NCBI RefSeq assembly: GCF_003315035.1
Contig: NZ_QNRE01000003.1
Location: forward strand, 1 to 64,000
DNA: 64,000 nt
Direction of reading: 5' to 3'
DNA from: Nocardia puris
GTDB taxonomy: Bacteria > Actinomycetota > Actinomycetes > Mycobacteriales > Mycobacteriaceae
Shown: positions 36,901 through 44,298 of the stretch, piece after piece
How positions within the stretch are numbered: the first letter of the stretch is position 1
Layout of the letters: each line of letters opens with the position of its first letter
Notes under the pieces: model-generated
What the model was told of the DNA's origin: nothing
Database searches by the model: none
Seen by the model: only the letters and a program-made list of their open reading frames with translations
Translations under genes and position numbers: made by a program

Positions 36901-37721
36901 GCGGCATCCAGCGCGGGCGCCGTCGCCTCCGGCGCCTCCACGCCCACCGACCACCGCAGTAGCAGTGTCTGCTCGTAGCGCGCGGCGAACCGCCCCGCCG
37001 CCTCCCACTCCGGTTTGCCGTGCTCGCGACCGAGCCGCTCCAGATCCTCCGGCCCGAGCCCCCGCTCGGTGGCACGCAGCATGAGGTCGCGCAACTGGTC
37101 GGCGAACCCGGCCAAGCCCAGCGCGGGCTGCAACCGTTCCGGCCACAGCGCGTGCGCGCCGGCGGCGATGTCCTCGAGGTCGCCGCGCAGCAGTTCGCGC
37201 AGCACGGCATCCTGTTCGGCACCGGTCAGCAAACGCGGCGGCGGGTTGCCGTGGGCGGCGGCGTGCCTGCGCAGCACCGAGAACGCGTAGGAGTGCAGGG
37301 TGCGCACCAGCGGTTCCCGCGTCGCGCCCGGCACCCCGCCGGACTCCGATCCGGGGGCGGTCAATCGCGCGGTGACGGCGTCGCGCACCTCGCGCGCGGC
37401 CCGCTTGGAATGGGTCAGGACCAGCACCGATTCCGGATTCTCCCCCGCCGCGACCCGCCCCGCCGCGAGGTCGACCAGCAGCGCGGTCTTGCCGGTGCCC
37501 GGCCCGCCGAGCACCTGCCACGGCTGCCAACCGGGCCGCCTCGGACCCGCGCCCGCCGCCGAGTCGAACAGCGCGCGCACGTCGGCACCCCAGATCCGCG
37601 CCCGGGGTGTCGTCGCGTTCCGGCGCACAAGTCGCACCGCGCTATCCGATCGCACCACAGCGGCTATTGCAACAGACCGGGCCGACAGGATCGCGGCCCG
37701 CCGTGTGCGGGCGTTGTGCAC
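33918..37721 (-). CDS. adnA: AdnA helicase-nuclease subunit
   Basis: About 1267 residues if GTG 37721 is the start (GAGGTGG upstream); later GTG codons near 37660 are possible. Walker A is VLGGPGTGKTALLVDL (about 71-86). DDAQHLDPQAALL replaces the usual DExQD of motif II. VVAGDPDQAVFAFRGADP is motif III. The nuclease domain has RGRVDRL and VIVDVKTGKNPITK. Cysteines in RTCPLRWAL plus CRHC-x5-C at the C-terminus (near 1246) form the 4Fe-4S site. A disordered acidic insert (about 540-670) holds two 18-residue repeats. It is transcribed with adnB and divergent from lipV. Confidence 0.92.
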   Translation of the reverse strand: MHNARTRRAAILSARSVAIAAVVRSDSAVRLVRRNATTPRARIWGADVRALFDSAAGAGPRRPGWQPWQVLGGPGTGKTALLVDLAAGRVAAGENPESVLVLTHSKRAAREVRDAVTARLTAPGSESGGVPGATREPLVRTLHSYAFSVLRRHAAAHGNPPPRLLTGAEQDAVLRELLRGDLEDIAAGAHALWPERLQPALGLAGFADQLRDLMLRATERGLGPEDLERLGREHGKPEWEAAGRFAARYEQTLLLRWSVGVEAPEATAPALDAAELIGAALDALAIDANLLAEERARIRYLLVDDAQHLDPQAALLVRVIGAAAHTAVVAGDPDQAVFAFRGADPSFAADPGGPEERRIVLRRNHRSGAQVRLAVSRVAAELPGSAPQRPARLAREQLPEDDGTAVRVRVLATPAKEAALIADHLRRAHLTAGVAWSDMAVIVRSVPLSLAPLRRALLAAGVPVHQPAPDVPLARRRGAAWMLLALRALLAGERADPEMFTAEDALDLLSGPLGGADQIALRRLRRGLRRGILEAERAAGWVAPAVDGVSSTEGTPFVGERPSAGDASPEGGVIPLDDAPPLEMPPEEDDVPPPDPADERGWVVDETEWRQDDLSWGLEPDDRVADDSPVKHPVVEGESETPADGSPVEHPVAEDDPESPADGSDGESAEQVSLLDRSSAEVLRELLVGGGDRRLLERLTDVEAAPLRRVLTALERARAARGRGAGLEDVLWALWRASRLERRWVAQSERGGAVGMQADRDLDAAVGLFDAAAAYVDRLPRAGLEGFVEYLLGQEIPQDGAPVTAPGEAVELLSAHAAAGREWDVVAIAGVQEGIWPNPRPRGTLLHTEDLVDLTAGIALTGEPVSRTAPILAEERRLLLVACSRARRSLLVTAVESVSGERDLVPSRFLSELLGHDDDTEPGALPVTDPGRALVMHALVAELRGAVCDPESDPERRSRAARELARLAYAGVPGTHPEEWYGTADLSSHDTLWDDEDSAVALSPSTVDQLRTCPLRWALERHGGTDGDNRHAVQGNLVHTLVQALAGKVPESQVRAALDKTWRAVDPGTGWHSRQELRRTEAMLETFLAWVRNTRGELTQAGVEVPVDCVLPARAEDERPVRIRGRVDRLERDAEGRYVIVDVKTGKNPITKQAAADHAQLATYQVAAAHGALDAENDGAPAESGAVAEPGGARLVYVAKPSKEGATERTQDPLGPDSLEEWRETIHEAAAATKGPSFLAMRNDGCRHCAVAGSCPVQDTGRQVTDE
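35731..35838 (-). repeat. Two tandem 54-bp repeats within adnA
   Basis: Copies 35731-35784 and 35785-35838 encode SPVEHPVAEDDPESPADG and SPVKHPVVEGESETPADG. They abut exactly and preserve frame, and lie in an acidic, proline-rich insert between helicase segments. Confidence 0.88.
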
Positions 37722-37793
37722 GTCACGGCCACCTCGCCGACACCGCGCGGTCACCGGGATGCCGCGCCCGCCGGGACCCGACACAATGGTGCG

Positions 37794-38567
37794 GTGCCGT
37801 CACTCCACGTCCACCGTTTCGGTCCCGCTTCCGGTCCCGCCGTCCTCGCCCTGCACGGGCTCACCGGACACGGCAGGCGCTGGGAACCACTGGCCACCGA
37901 GCATCTGCCCGAGGTCCGGGTGATCGCGCCGGACCTGCGCGGACACGGGCGCTCGACGCCGTTGCCGCCGTGGGATTTCGAGACCGTCGTCGCCGACCTG
38001 GCCGTGCTGCTCGCCGACGAGGACGGGCCGGTCCTCGTGGTCGGCCACTCGTTCGGCGGCGCCGTCGGGATCCACTTGGCGGCGACGCACCCCGAGTTCG
38101 TGCGCGGCCTGGTGCTGCTGGACCCGGCGATCGCGGTGGACCCGGCGCTGCTGGCCGACATCGCCGAACGCACGCTCGCCGAGCCCGATTTCGCCGACGT
38201 CGAACACGCCCGCCGCGACAAACTCGCCAGTTCCTGGCATGAGGTGGAACCCCGGCTCCTCGATATCGAACTCGCCGAGCACCTGGTCCCCACCGAGGGC
38301 GGCCGGGTGGGCTGGCGGCTGAGCCTGCCCGCCGTCACGTCCTACTGGGGGCAGCTCGCGCGCCCCTTCATCCTGCCGCCCGCCGGCCTGCCGACGGTGC
38401 TCGCGCAGGCCATGAAGGTACAGCCGCCGTTCGTGAGCGCCGAGTTCCGCGCCGCGCTGGCCGAGCGGCTCGGCACCGCGCTCACCGTCCGCGAATTCGA
38501 CTGCGACCACATGATCGCCCAGGCCAGGCCCGCCGAGACCGCGGCGCTCGTCCGCGCGGCGCTGTAG
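37794..38567 (+). CDS. lipV: Alpha/beta hydrolase (LipV-like)
   Basis: 257 residues from GTG 37794. The fold starts with FGPASGPAVLALHGLTGHGR (oxyanion HGxTG) and RVIAPDLRGHGRSTPLPP. The nucleophile elbow VVGHSFGGAVGIHLAA places the serine near 88. The C-terminal FDCDHMIAQARP supplies the histidine. These are serine esterases or lipases. The position between adnA and an alkyltransferase-like gene matches Rv3203 (lipV), which is the main reason for the symbol. Four bases separate its stop from the next gene, indicating an operon. Confidence 0.85.
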   Translation: MPSLHVHRFGPASGPAVLALHGLTGHGRRWEPLATEHLPEVRVIAPDLRGHGRSTPLPPWDFETVVADLAVLLADEDGPVLVVGHSFGGAVGIHLAATHPEFVRGLVLLDPAIAVDPALLADIAERTLAEPDFADVEHARRDKLASSWHEVEPRLLDIELAEHLVPTEGGRVGWRLSLPAVTSYWGQLARPFILPPAGLPTVLAQAMKVQPPFVSAEFRAALAERLGTALTVREFDCDHMIAQARPAETAALVRAAL

Positions 38568-38570
38568 ACC

Positions 38571-38897
38571 ATGGCGACCACCGACGCCGAGATCGAGCTG
38601 GTCCGCGCCCTGGTGGCGAGCATCCCGCGCGGGCGGGTGGCGACCTACGGCGATATCGCCGCGGCGGCCGGGCTGTCCACGCCGCGCACGGTCGGGTGGA
38701 TCATGCGCACCGATTCCGCCGACCTGCCCTGGCACCGGGTGCTGGGCGCGAGCGGGCGTCCGGCCGCGCACCTGCGGGGACGCCAGCTGCGGCTGCTGGC
38801 CGAGGAAGGCGTGCCGATCCGCGACGACCGGGTGGACCTGCGGGCCGCGCGGTTCCCGTTTCCCGAACCTCCCGAACGGCCGCCCGCCACGGGTTAA
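38571..38897 (+). CDS. Alkyltransferase-like (ATL) DNA-binding protein
   Basis: 108 residues with the DNA-binding domain of O6-methylguanine methyltransferases: IPRGRVATYGDIAAAAG, then TPRTVGWIMRT. The active-site PCHRV is changed to PWHRV (Trp54), so it cannot accept alkyl groups. ATL proteins flip out O6-alkylguanine and recruit nucleotide excision repair. The nearby C-terminal RLLAEEGVPIRDDRVDL is family-typical. It is translated with lipV and matches the place of Rv3204. Confidence 0.93.
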   Translation: MATTDAEIELVRALVASIPRGRVATYGDIAAAAGLSTPRTVGWIMRTDSADLPWHRVLGASGRPAAHLRGRQLRLLAEEGVPIRDDRVDLRAARFPFPEPPERPPATG

Positions 38898-38907
38898 CGT
38901 GGATGTC

Positions 38908-39648
38908 ATGTCGACTCGGCTGGCCTGTGTCGTGTTCGACGCGCGGCAGCCGCGCGTCGTCGCGGACTTCTGGGCCGAGCTGCTGGGCTGGTCGGTCACG
39001 CTGGACCGGCCCGACGAGGTCGACGTCGCCGCGCCCGATCCCGACGGCATGGACATCGCGCTGACGTTCCTGCCCGCCGCGCACCCCAAATCCACGAAGA
39101 ACCGCCTGCACCTGGACCTGGCCAGCCGGTCGCGGGACCACCAGCGGGTCCAGGTGGACCGCGCGCTGGCGCTGGGCGCCCGCCACCTCGACATCGGCCA
39201 GGGCGACGTGCCGTGGGTGGTGCTCGCCGACCCCGAGGGCAACGAGTTCTGCGTGCTGGAGCCGCGCGAGCACTACGTCGACACCGGCCCGGTCGCGGCC
39301 ATCGTGGTGGACACCCGCGAGCCCGCCCGGCTCGCCGAGTTCTGGTCGGCCGCCTCCGGGTGGCCCGTGGCCCACCTCGGCACCCGGGTGGCGGGGCTGC
39401 GCTCGGCGACCGGGCTCGGGTGCTGGCTCGAATTCGTCCGCAACCCGGAGGTGAAGCAAGGCCGCAACCGGCTGCACCTGGACCTCACCTCGTCGGCCGA
39501 CCGCGGTGCCGAACTCGCGCGCCTGCGCGAGGCGGGTGCGCGGAGCGTGGCGGGCGGTTTCGGCGGCGCCCCCGGCACGGTGCTCGCGGACCCGGAGACG
39601 AACGAGTTCTGTCTGCTGGATCCGGCGCCGGACCTGTCGCGGGTGTGA
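38908..39648 (+). CDS. VOC-family protein with two glyoxalase-fold domains
   Basis: 246 residues from ATG 38908. Two tandem VOC modules: the first opens TRLACVVFDARQPRVVADFW and ends VLADPEGNEFCVLEPREH; the second opens AAIVVDTREPARLAEFWSA and ends VLADPETNEFCLLDPAP. Each has NRLHLDL before the last strand. The pattern suits small-molecule-binding or dioxygenase-like VOC proteins; metal ligands (His in HLDL, Glu in NEF) are present. Substrate unknown. It follows the ATL gene by ten bases. Confidence 0.85.
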   Translation: MSTRLACVVFDARQPRVVADFWAELLGWSVTLDRPDEVDVAAPDPDGMDIALTFLPAAHPKSTKNRLHLDLASRSRDHQRVQVDRALALGARHLDIGQGDVPWVVLADPEGNEFCVLEPREHYVDTGPVAAIVVDTREPARLAEFWSAASGWPVAHLGTRVAGLRSATGLGCWLEFVRNPEVKQGRNRLHLDLTSSADRGAELARLREAGARSVAGGFGGAPGTVLADPETNEFCLLDPAPDLSRV

Positions 39649-39753
39649 GGCGGGCAGGTGGCGGATCGCCCCGGTCACGCCCTGTGTCGAAGGCCGGCCG
39701 GGCGGTCGAACTAGCATTTTCCGCATGAGGTACCTCGCGGCGGAGCGCGACCG

Positions 39754-41493
39754 ATGACGGTCGGGGACGCGATCGTGCTCGCCGGCGGGCGGGCCAGCCG
39801 GATGGGCGGCGTCGACAAACCGGCCTTGGTGATCGGCGGCCGGTCGATGCTCGAGGCGGCGCTGAGCGCGGCGGCGGGGTGCGCGCGGATCGTGGTGGTG
39901 GGGCCGCACCGGCCCGAGTTGGCGCCGGAGATCGGGCAGGTGCGGGAGACCCCGGCCGGCGCGGGACCGGTGGCCGCGGTCGATGCCGGGTTGCGCGAGC
40001 TGGCGGATTCCGACGCACCCCACGTCCTGGTGCTGGCCGCCGACATGCCGTTCCTGTCCCGGGACACCGTGGACGAACTGTTCGGGCACGCCGCAGAATC
40101 CGGCGCGGACGCGGTGTTCGCGGCCGACGGGTCCGGCCGCCCGCAGTACCTGATCGGGGTGTGGCGGCGCGACGCGTTGAAATCGGCTCTGGCGGAACTG
40201 GACTCGCCGATCAACCAGCCGATGAAGGTCCTGGTCCCGCCGCACACCGCGACGATCACGCTCGCCGACATCGACGACTGCGACACCGAGGACGACGTGC
40301 GCGAGGCCCGCGAGCGGATCGCCGACACCGCGCCGCTCGCGCTGTCCGAGGCACGGAAGGCCCTGCGCGAGAAGCTTTCCCCATTGGCACCAGAGCGCAG
40401 GCCACTACGCGACGCACGCGGTGCGGCGCTGGCGGCCTCCGTTCTCGCCGAATCCGCCCTCCCCCGATTCGACGTCTCCGCGATGGACGGCTACGCGGTA
40501 TCCGGCGACGGACCGTGGAAGTTGCGGCGCGACATAGGATTCGCGGGCGGCGAACGCCCGGCCGGATTGCAGCCCGGCGAGGCCGTCCGCATCGCCACCG
40601 GAGCTCACGTCCCCGACGGAGCCACCACCGTCCTCCGGGACGAATTCGCCGACGTGCGTACCGATCACACGCTGCACCGCGTCCCCGATACCCCGATCCG
40701 CGACGACGTGCGCCGCCGCGGCGAAGACCGTGTCCCCGGCGACGTGGTCGCGCCGGAGGGCACGCCGGTCACGCCCGCGCTGATCTCCGCCGCGGCGAGT
40801 GTGGAGGTGACCGAGGGCGAGGTGCGCGGCCCGCTGCGCGCCCGCATCGTCATGACCGGCGACGAGATCCGCGGCGAAGGCCCCCTCCAGACCGGGCAGA
40901 CCCGCGACTCCATCGGCCCGATCCTGCCCGATCTGCTGACCCGCTGCGGCGTACAGGCCGCCGACCGGGTGCACCTGCGCGACACCGCCCGCGGATTCGA
41001 CGAGGTCCTGGTCGCCGCCACCGACTGCGACCTGCTCGTCGTCGTCGGCGCCACCGGCGGCGGCGCGGCCGACCAACTGCGCGGCGCCCTCTCCCGGACC
41101 GGCGCGCGGGTGGTGGTTCCGCGCCTGCGACTGCGCCCCGGCGGTTCCACCGTCATCGCCGAAACCAGCGGGAGCACAACGGTTCTGGGATTGCCAGGCA
41201 ATCCCTTCGCGGCCGTCGCCACCCTCCTCGCCCTCACCCCGGCGATCGTCGAGGGCCGCACCCGTGCGCACCCCGGGCGCCCCTTCGTGGGACCGCTGCA
41301 CAACGCCTCCGACATCTCCGGTCCGGTCGCCCGCGTGGTGCCCGCCCGCATCGCGCCCGCCGGCGGCTGGATCGGCGATCCCGGCGTCCGCACCGCCCAC
41401 CTGGGCGGGCTGGTCGACCGCGACGGCCTGGTGATCGTCCCGCCCGACGCCGCGGACGGCACGCTGGTCGAGTTCCTGCCGCTACCGCGATAG
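39754..41493 (+). CDS. Fused MobA-MoeA molybdenum cofactor protein
   Basis: 579 residues. Residues 1-185 are a MobA-type nucleotidyltransferase: VLAGGRASRMGGVDKPAL is the LAGGxSxRMGxxK motif, followed by VLAADMPFLS. Residues about 190-579 are MoeA: FDVSAMDGYAVSGDG, ARIVMTGDEIRGEG, VVVGATGGGAADQL and TTVLGLPGNPFAAV. MoeA inserts molybdate into adenylylated molybdopterin; MobA adds GMP to give the bis-MGD cofactor. Joining them lets consecutive late steps occur in one chain. The MoeA part is slightly shorter than usual in domain II. No other moa/moe gene is in the window. Confidence 0.9.
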   Translation: MTVGDAIVLAGGRASRMGGVDKPALVIGGRSMLEAALSAAAGCARIVVVGPHRPELAPEIGQVRETPAGAGPVAAVDAGLRELADSDAPHVLVLAADMPFLSRDTVDELFGHAAESGADAVFAADGSGRPQYLIGVWRRDALKSALAELDSPINQPMKVLVPPHTATITLADIDDCDTEDDVREARERIADTAPLALSEARKALREKLSPLAPERRPLRDARGAALAASVLAESALPRFDVSAMDGYAVSGDGPWKLRRDIGFAGGERPAGLQPGEAVRIATGAHVPDGATTVLRDEFADVRTDHTLHRVPDTPIRDDVRRRGEDRVPGDVVAPEGTPVTPALISAAASVEVTEGEVRGPLRARIVMTGDEIRGEGPLQTGQTRDSIGPILPDLLTRCGVQAADRVHLRDTARGFDEVLVAATDCDLLVVVGATGGGAADQLRGALSRTGARVVVPRLRLRPGGSTVIAETSGSTTVLGLPGNPFAAVATLLALTPAIVEGRTRAHPGRPFVGPLHNASDISGPVARVVPARIAPAGGWIGDPGVRTAHLGGLVDRDGLVIVPPDAADGTLVEFLPLPR

Positions 41494-41647
41494 TCACTGC
41501 GCCGGAATACGCCCCCGACGGGCGGATCTTCCGAACGCCCGACGCTCACCGAAAATGACCTGTCGCATTTCCTTCCCCAATTGATGCACGATCGCTATCG
41601 TGATCTCGTTAGGCGAACACTCACATACCCGAAAGGACCGAGTGGAA

Positions 41648-41794
41648 ATGGCTGACAAGTCCAAGAAGACGCCTAAGAAAATGCCCAAGCAGATGCCGAG
41701 GCAGCAGCAACAGCAGCGCCAGGAGCAGGGCGCCGACCCCCGGGCCGAGCGGAGCACCGACGACCGCCGCCCGCCGGACCGCCGCCACAACTGA
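41648..41794 (+). CDS. Small Lys/Gln-rich basic protein
   Basis: 48 residues from ATG 41648, with AAAGGA about 12 bases upstream. Composition is extreme: MADKSKKTPKKMPKQMPRQ, then a glutamine run and a charged tail ending PPDRRHN. It is probably disordered. No family recognised. A well-spaced ribosome site and its position in an otherwise empty gap support a real gene; a nucleic-acid-binding role is only a guess from charge. Confidence 0.5.
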   Translation: MADKSKKTPKKMPKQMPRQQQQQRQEQGADPRAERSTDDRRPPDRRHN

Positions 41795-41901
41795 CCGTCC
41801 GACCGCGGCCGCCGGATCCCTCCCGGCGGCCGCGTCGCGTATTCCACGCAGGCTGCGCGCAAACCTGGCCTCGCGCGGCCGAGCCGGGATTTCCCGAATG
41901 G

Positions 41902-44211
41902 ATGTCCGTCCCCAGCAACGCGCGCGGTTACGAATCCTTCGGCGGAACCGTCGGCCGCACCACCGCCGAATCGACCCCCGAGTGGACCTATCCACCCACC
42001 GCCGCGCCGGATGCGCCGAACATCGTCGTGGTCCTGGTCGACGACATGGGGTACAGCGATATCGGCCCGTTCGGTTCCGAGATCGACACGCCCACGCTGA
42101 ATCGCTTGGCGGACAACGGCGTACGGCTCACCAACTATCACACCACCCCGCTGTGCTCGCCCTCGCGCGCGTCCCTGCTCACCGGGATCAACGCCCACCG
42201 CGCGGGTTTCGGCTTCGTCGCCAACGCCGATCCCGGGTATCCGGGGCTGCGGCTGGAACTGGCCGACGACGTGCTGACGCTCCCGGAGATCCTGCGCGCC
42301 AACGGCTACGCCACCTACGCCGTCGGCAAGTGGCACCTGGTGCGCGACGCCACGATGAACCCGGCCGCGCACCGCGATTCCTGGCCCACGCAGCGCGGAT
42401 TCGACCGCTACTACGGCTCGTTGGAGGGACTGAACTCCTTCTACTATCCGAACCAGCTCGTCTCCGACAGCTCGGTGGTGGACGTCGAGGAGTATCCGCC
42501 GGACTACTACCTCACCGACGATCTCACAGACAAGGCCGTCTCCTACATCAAGGATCTGCGCGCGCACGACGCGACCAAACCGTTCTTCCTGTACTTCGCG
42601 CACGTCGCCATGCACGGGCCGCTGCAGGCCAAGCCCGTCGACCTCGCGAGGTACCGCGGCCGCTACGCGCAGGGCTGGGACCGGCTGCGGCAGGAGCGGT
42701 TCGCGAATCAGCTCGCGCAGGGGCTGTTCCCACCGGGCACCCGGCAGAAGCCGCGCAACACCGAACCGGGATACGAAGCGGCCGAATGGGATTCGCTCAC
42801 CGCTGACGAGCAGCGGCGCTTCGCCCGGTACATGGAGGTGTACGCGGCGATGGTGGACAGCATCGACCAGAGCGTCGGCCGCATCCTCGGCACCCTCGAA
42901 CAGCTGGGCGAACTGGACAACACCATCGTGGTGTTCACCTCCGACAACGGCGGCACCGCCGAGGGCGGACCGGAGGGCACCCGCACCTACTTCGCCGAGT
43001 TCGCCCGCATCGACGACCCCGACTGGGTCGGCGACGTGCCGCACGACGAGGAACTGATCGGCACCGCCCGCCTCGGCGTGCACTACCCGCGCGGGTGGGG
43101 CCAGGCATCCAACACACCGTTCCGCTTCTACAAGGGACAGACTTTCGCGGGCGGGGTGCGCGTGCCGCTGCTCGTATCGTGGCCGAAAGGGTTGCCGCGC
43201 ACCGACGGTGACAACGGAATCCGGCACGAGTACGCCTACGTCACCGATCTCGCGCCCACGCTGCTCGAGCTGGCCGGACTGACCCGTCCGACGGTGCGCA
43301 ACGGGTTGCCCGCCAAGGATTTCGACGGCGTCTCCGCCGCCGCACTCCTGCGCGACCCGTCGGCGAAAACCCGTCACACCGAGCAGTATTCGGAGATGGC
43401 CGGCCACCGCGGCTTCTACCGCGACGGCTGGAAACTGTTGTCCCTGCACGAACCCGGCCGCGACGTGGACGACCCGCACTGGCAGCTGTTCGACGTCCGC
43501 GCCGATCCCACCGAGCTACACGACCTCTCCGCGCGATTCCCGGACAAAGCCGCCGAGCTCGCGGCCGCCTGGGACGAATCCGCCTGGGCCAATGCCGTTT
43601 TCCCGCTGCTGACCCGTCAGGACCTGGCGCATCGACGCCCCGAAGAGGCCCGATTCGGCGACCCGCTGCGCCTGCTGCCCGGCACGCCCACCCTCGAGCG
43701 CTACCGCTCGCAGCGCCTGATCGCCTACCGCGACTTCGAGATCACCGCGGAGCTGGCGGGATTCGAGCCCGGCGACGAAGGCGTGCTGGTGGCACACGGC
43801 GATCCGCTCGGCGGCTACCTCCTCTACGTCGAGAACGACCGAATCGTCTTCGGCATCAACAGCTATGGCGACTACGCCCAGACCTCGGCCTCGCTCGCCC
43901 CCGGCACGACGCGGATCACCGTCACCGCCACCGTCCGCCCCCATCTGCGCTGGGACTTCACCCTCGCCCTCGGCGACACCCCGGCCGCCGAACTCCGCGA
44001 TCGCGTCCAACTCGTCGGCATGTCCCCGTGGACCGGCATCTCCGTCGGCGTCGACGCCCGCGGCCCCGTCTCCTGGGACCTGCGCGAACGCCGCGGCCCC
44101 TTCCGCTACACCGGCACCCTCCGCAGCATCACCTACACCCCGGGCCCCCTGCGCGTCCCCCAACGCACGATCGAGGAGGTGGAGCGGGAAGCGGAGTTCG
44201 TGGCGGAGTAG
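41902..44211 (+). CDS. Arylsulfatase (type I, formylglycine)
   Basis: 769 residues. The metal-binding start NIVVVLVDDMGYSDIGPFGS (Asp47, Asp48) is followed by the activation motif TTPLCSPSRASLLTG, whose Cys85 would become formylglycine. GKWHL, HVAMHGP and TSDNGGTAEGG supply other catalytic residues. The length and the C-terminal beta domain resemble mycobacterial AtsA-type enzymes. It hydrolyses sulfate esters; the natural substrate is unknown. No signal peptide is visible, so it is probably cytoplasmic. A formylglycine-generating enzyme is not in the window. It stands just before the methionine-salvage operon. Confidence 0.92.
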   Translation: MSVPSNARGYESFGGTVGRTTAESTPEWTYPPTAAPDAPNIVVVLVDDMGYSDIGPFGSEIDTPTLNRLADNGVRLTNYHTTPLCSPSRASLLTGINAHRAGFGFVANADPGYPGLRLELADDVLTLPEILRANGYATYAVGKWHLVRDATMNPAAHRDSWPTQRGFDRYYGSLEGLNSFYYPNQLVSDSSVVDVEEYPPDYYLTDDLTDKAVSYIKDLRAHDATKPFFLYFAHVAMHGPLQAKPVDLARYRGRYAQGWDRLRQERFANQLAQGLFPPGTRQKPRNTEPGYEAAEWDSLTADEQRRFARYMEVYAAMVDSIDQSVGRILGTLEQLGELDNTIVVFTSDNGGTAEGGPEGTRTYFAEFARIDDPDWVGDVPHDEELIGTARLGVHYPRGWGQASNTPFRFYKGQTFAGGVRVPLLVSWPKGLPRTDGDNGIRHEYAYVTDLAPTLLELAGLTRPTVRNGLPAKDFDGVSAAALLRDPSAKTRHTEQYSEMAGHRGFYRDGWKLLSLHEPGRDVDDPHWQLFDVRADPTELHDLSARFPDKAAELAAAWDESAWANAVFPLLTRQDLAHRRPEEARFGDPLRLLPGTPTLERYRSQRLIAYRDFEITAELAGFEPGDEGVLVAHGDPLGGYLLYVENDRIVFGINSYGDYAQTSASLAPGTTRITVTATVRPHLRWDFTLALGDTPAAELRDRVQLVGMSPWTGISVGVDARGPVSWDLRERRGPFRYTGTLRSITYTPGPLRVPQRTIEEVEREAEFVAE

Positions 44212-44298
44212 CGGGGCGGCGAGCGAGCCGGGTACGGCGGGTTGGGCCCGGTCGGATACCGTTCACCAGGGAGAATGCCGGTCTGTGCGGAGGAATCG

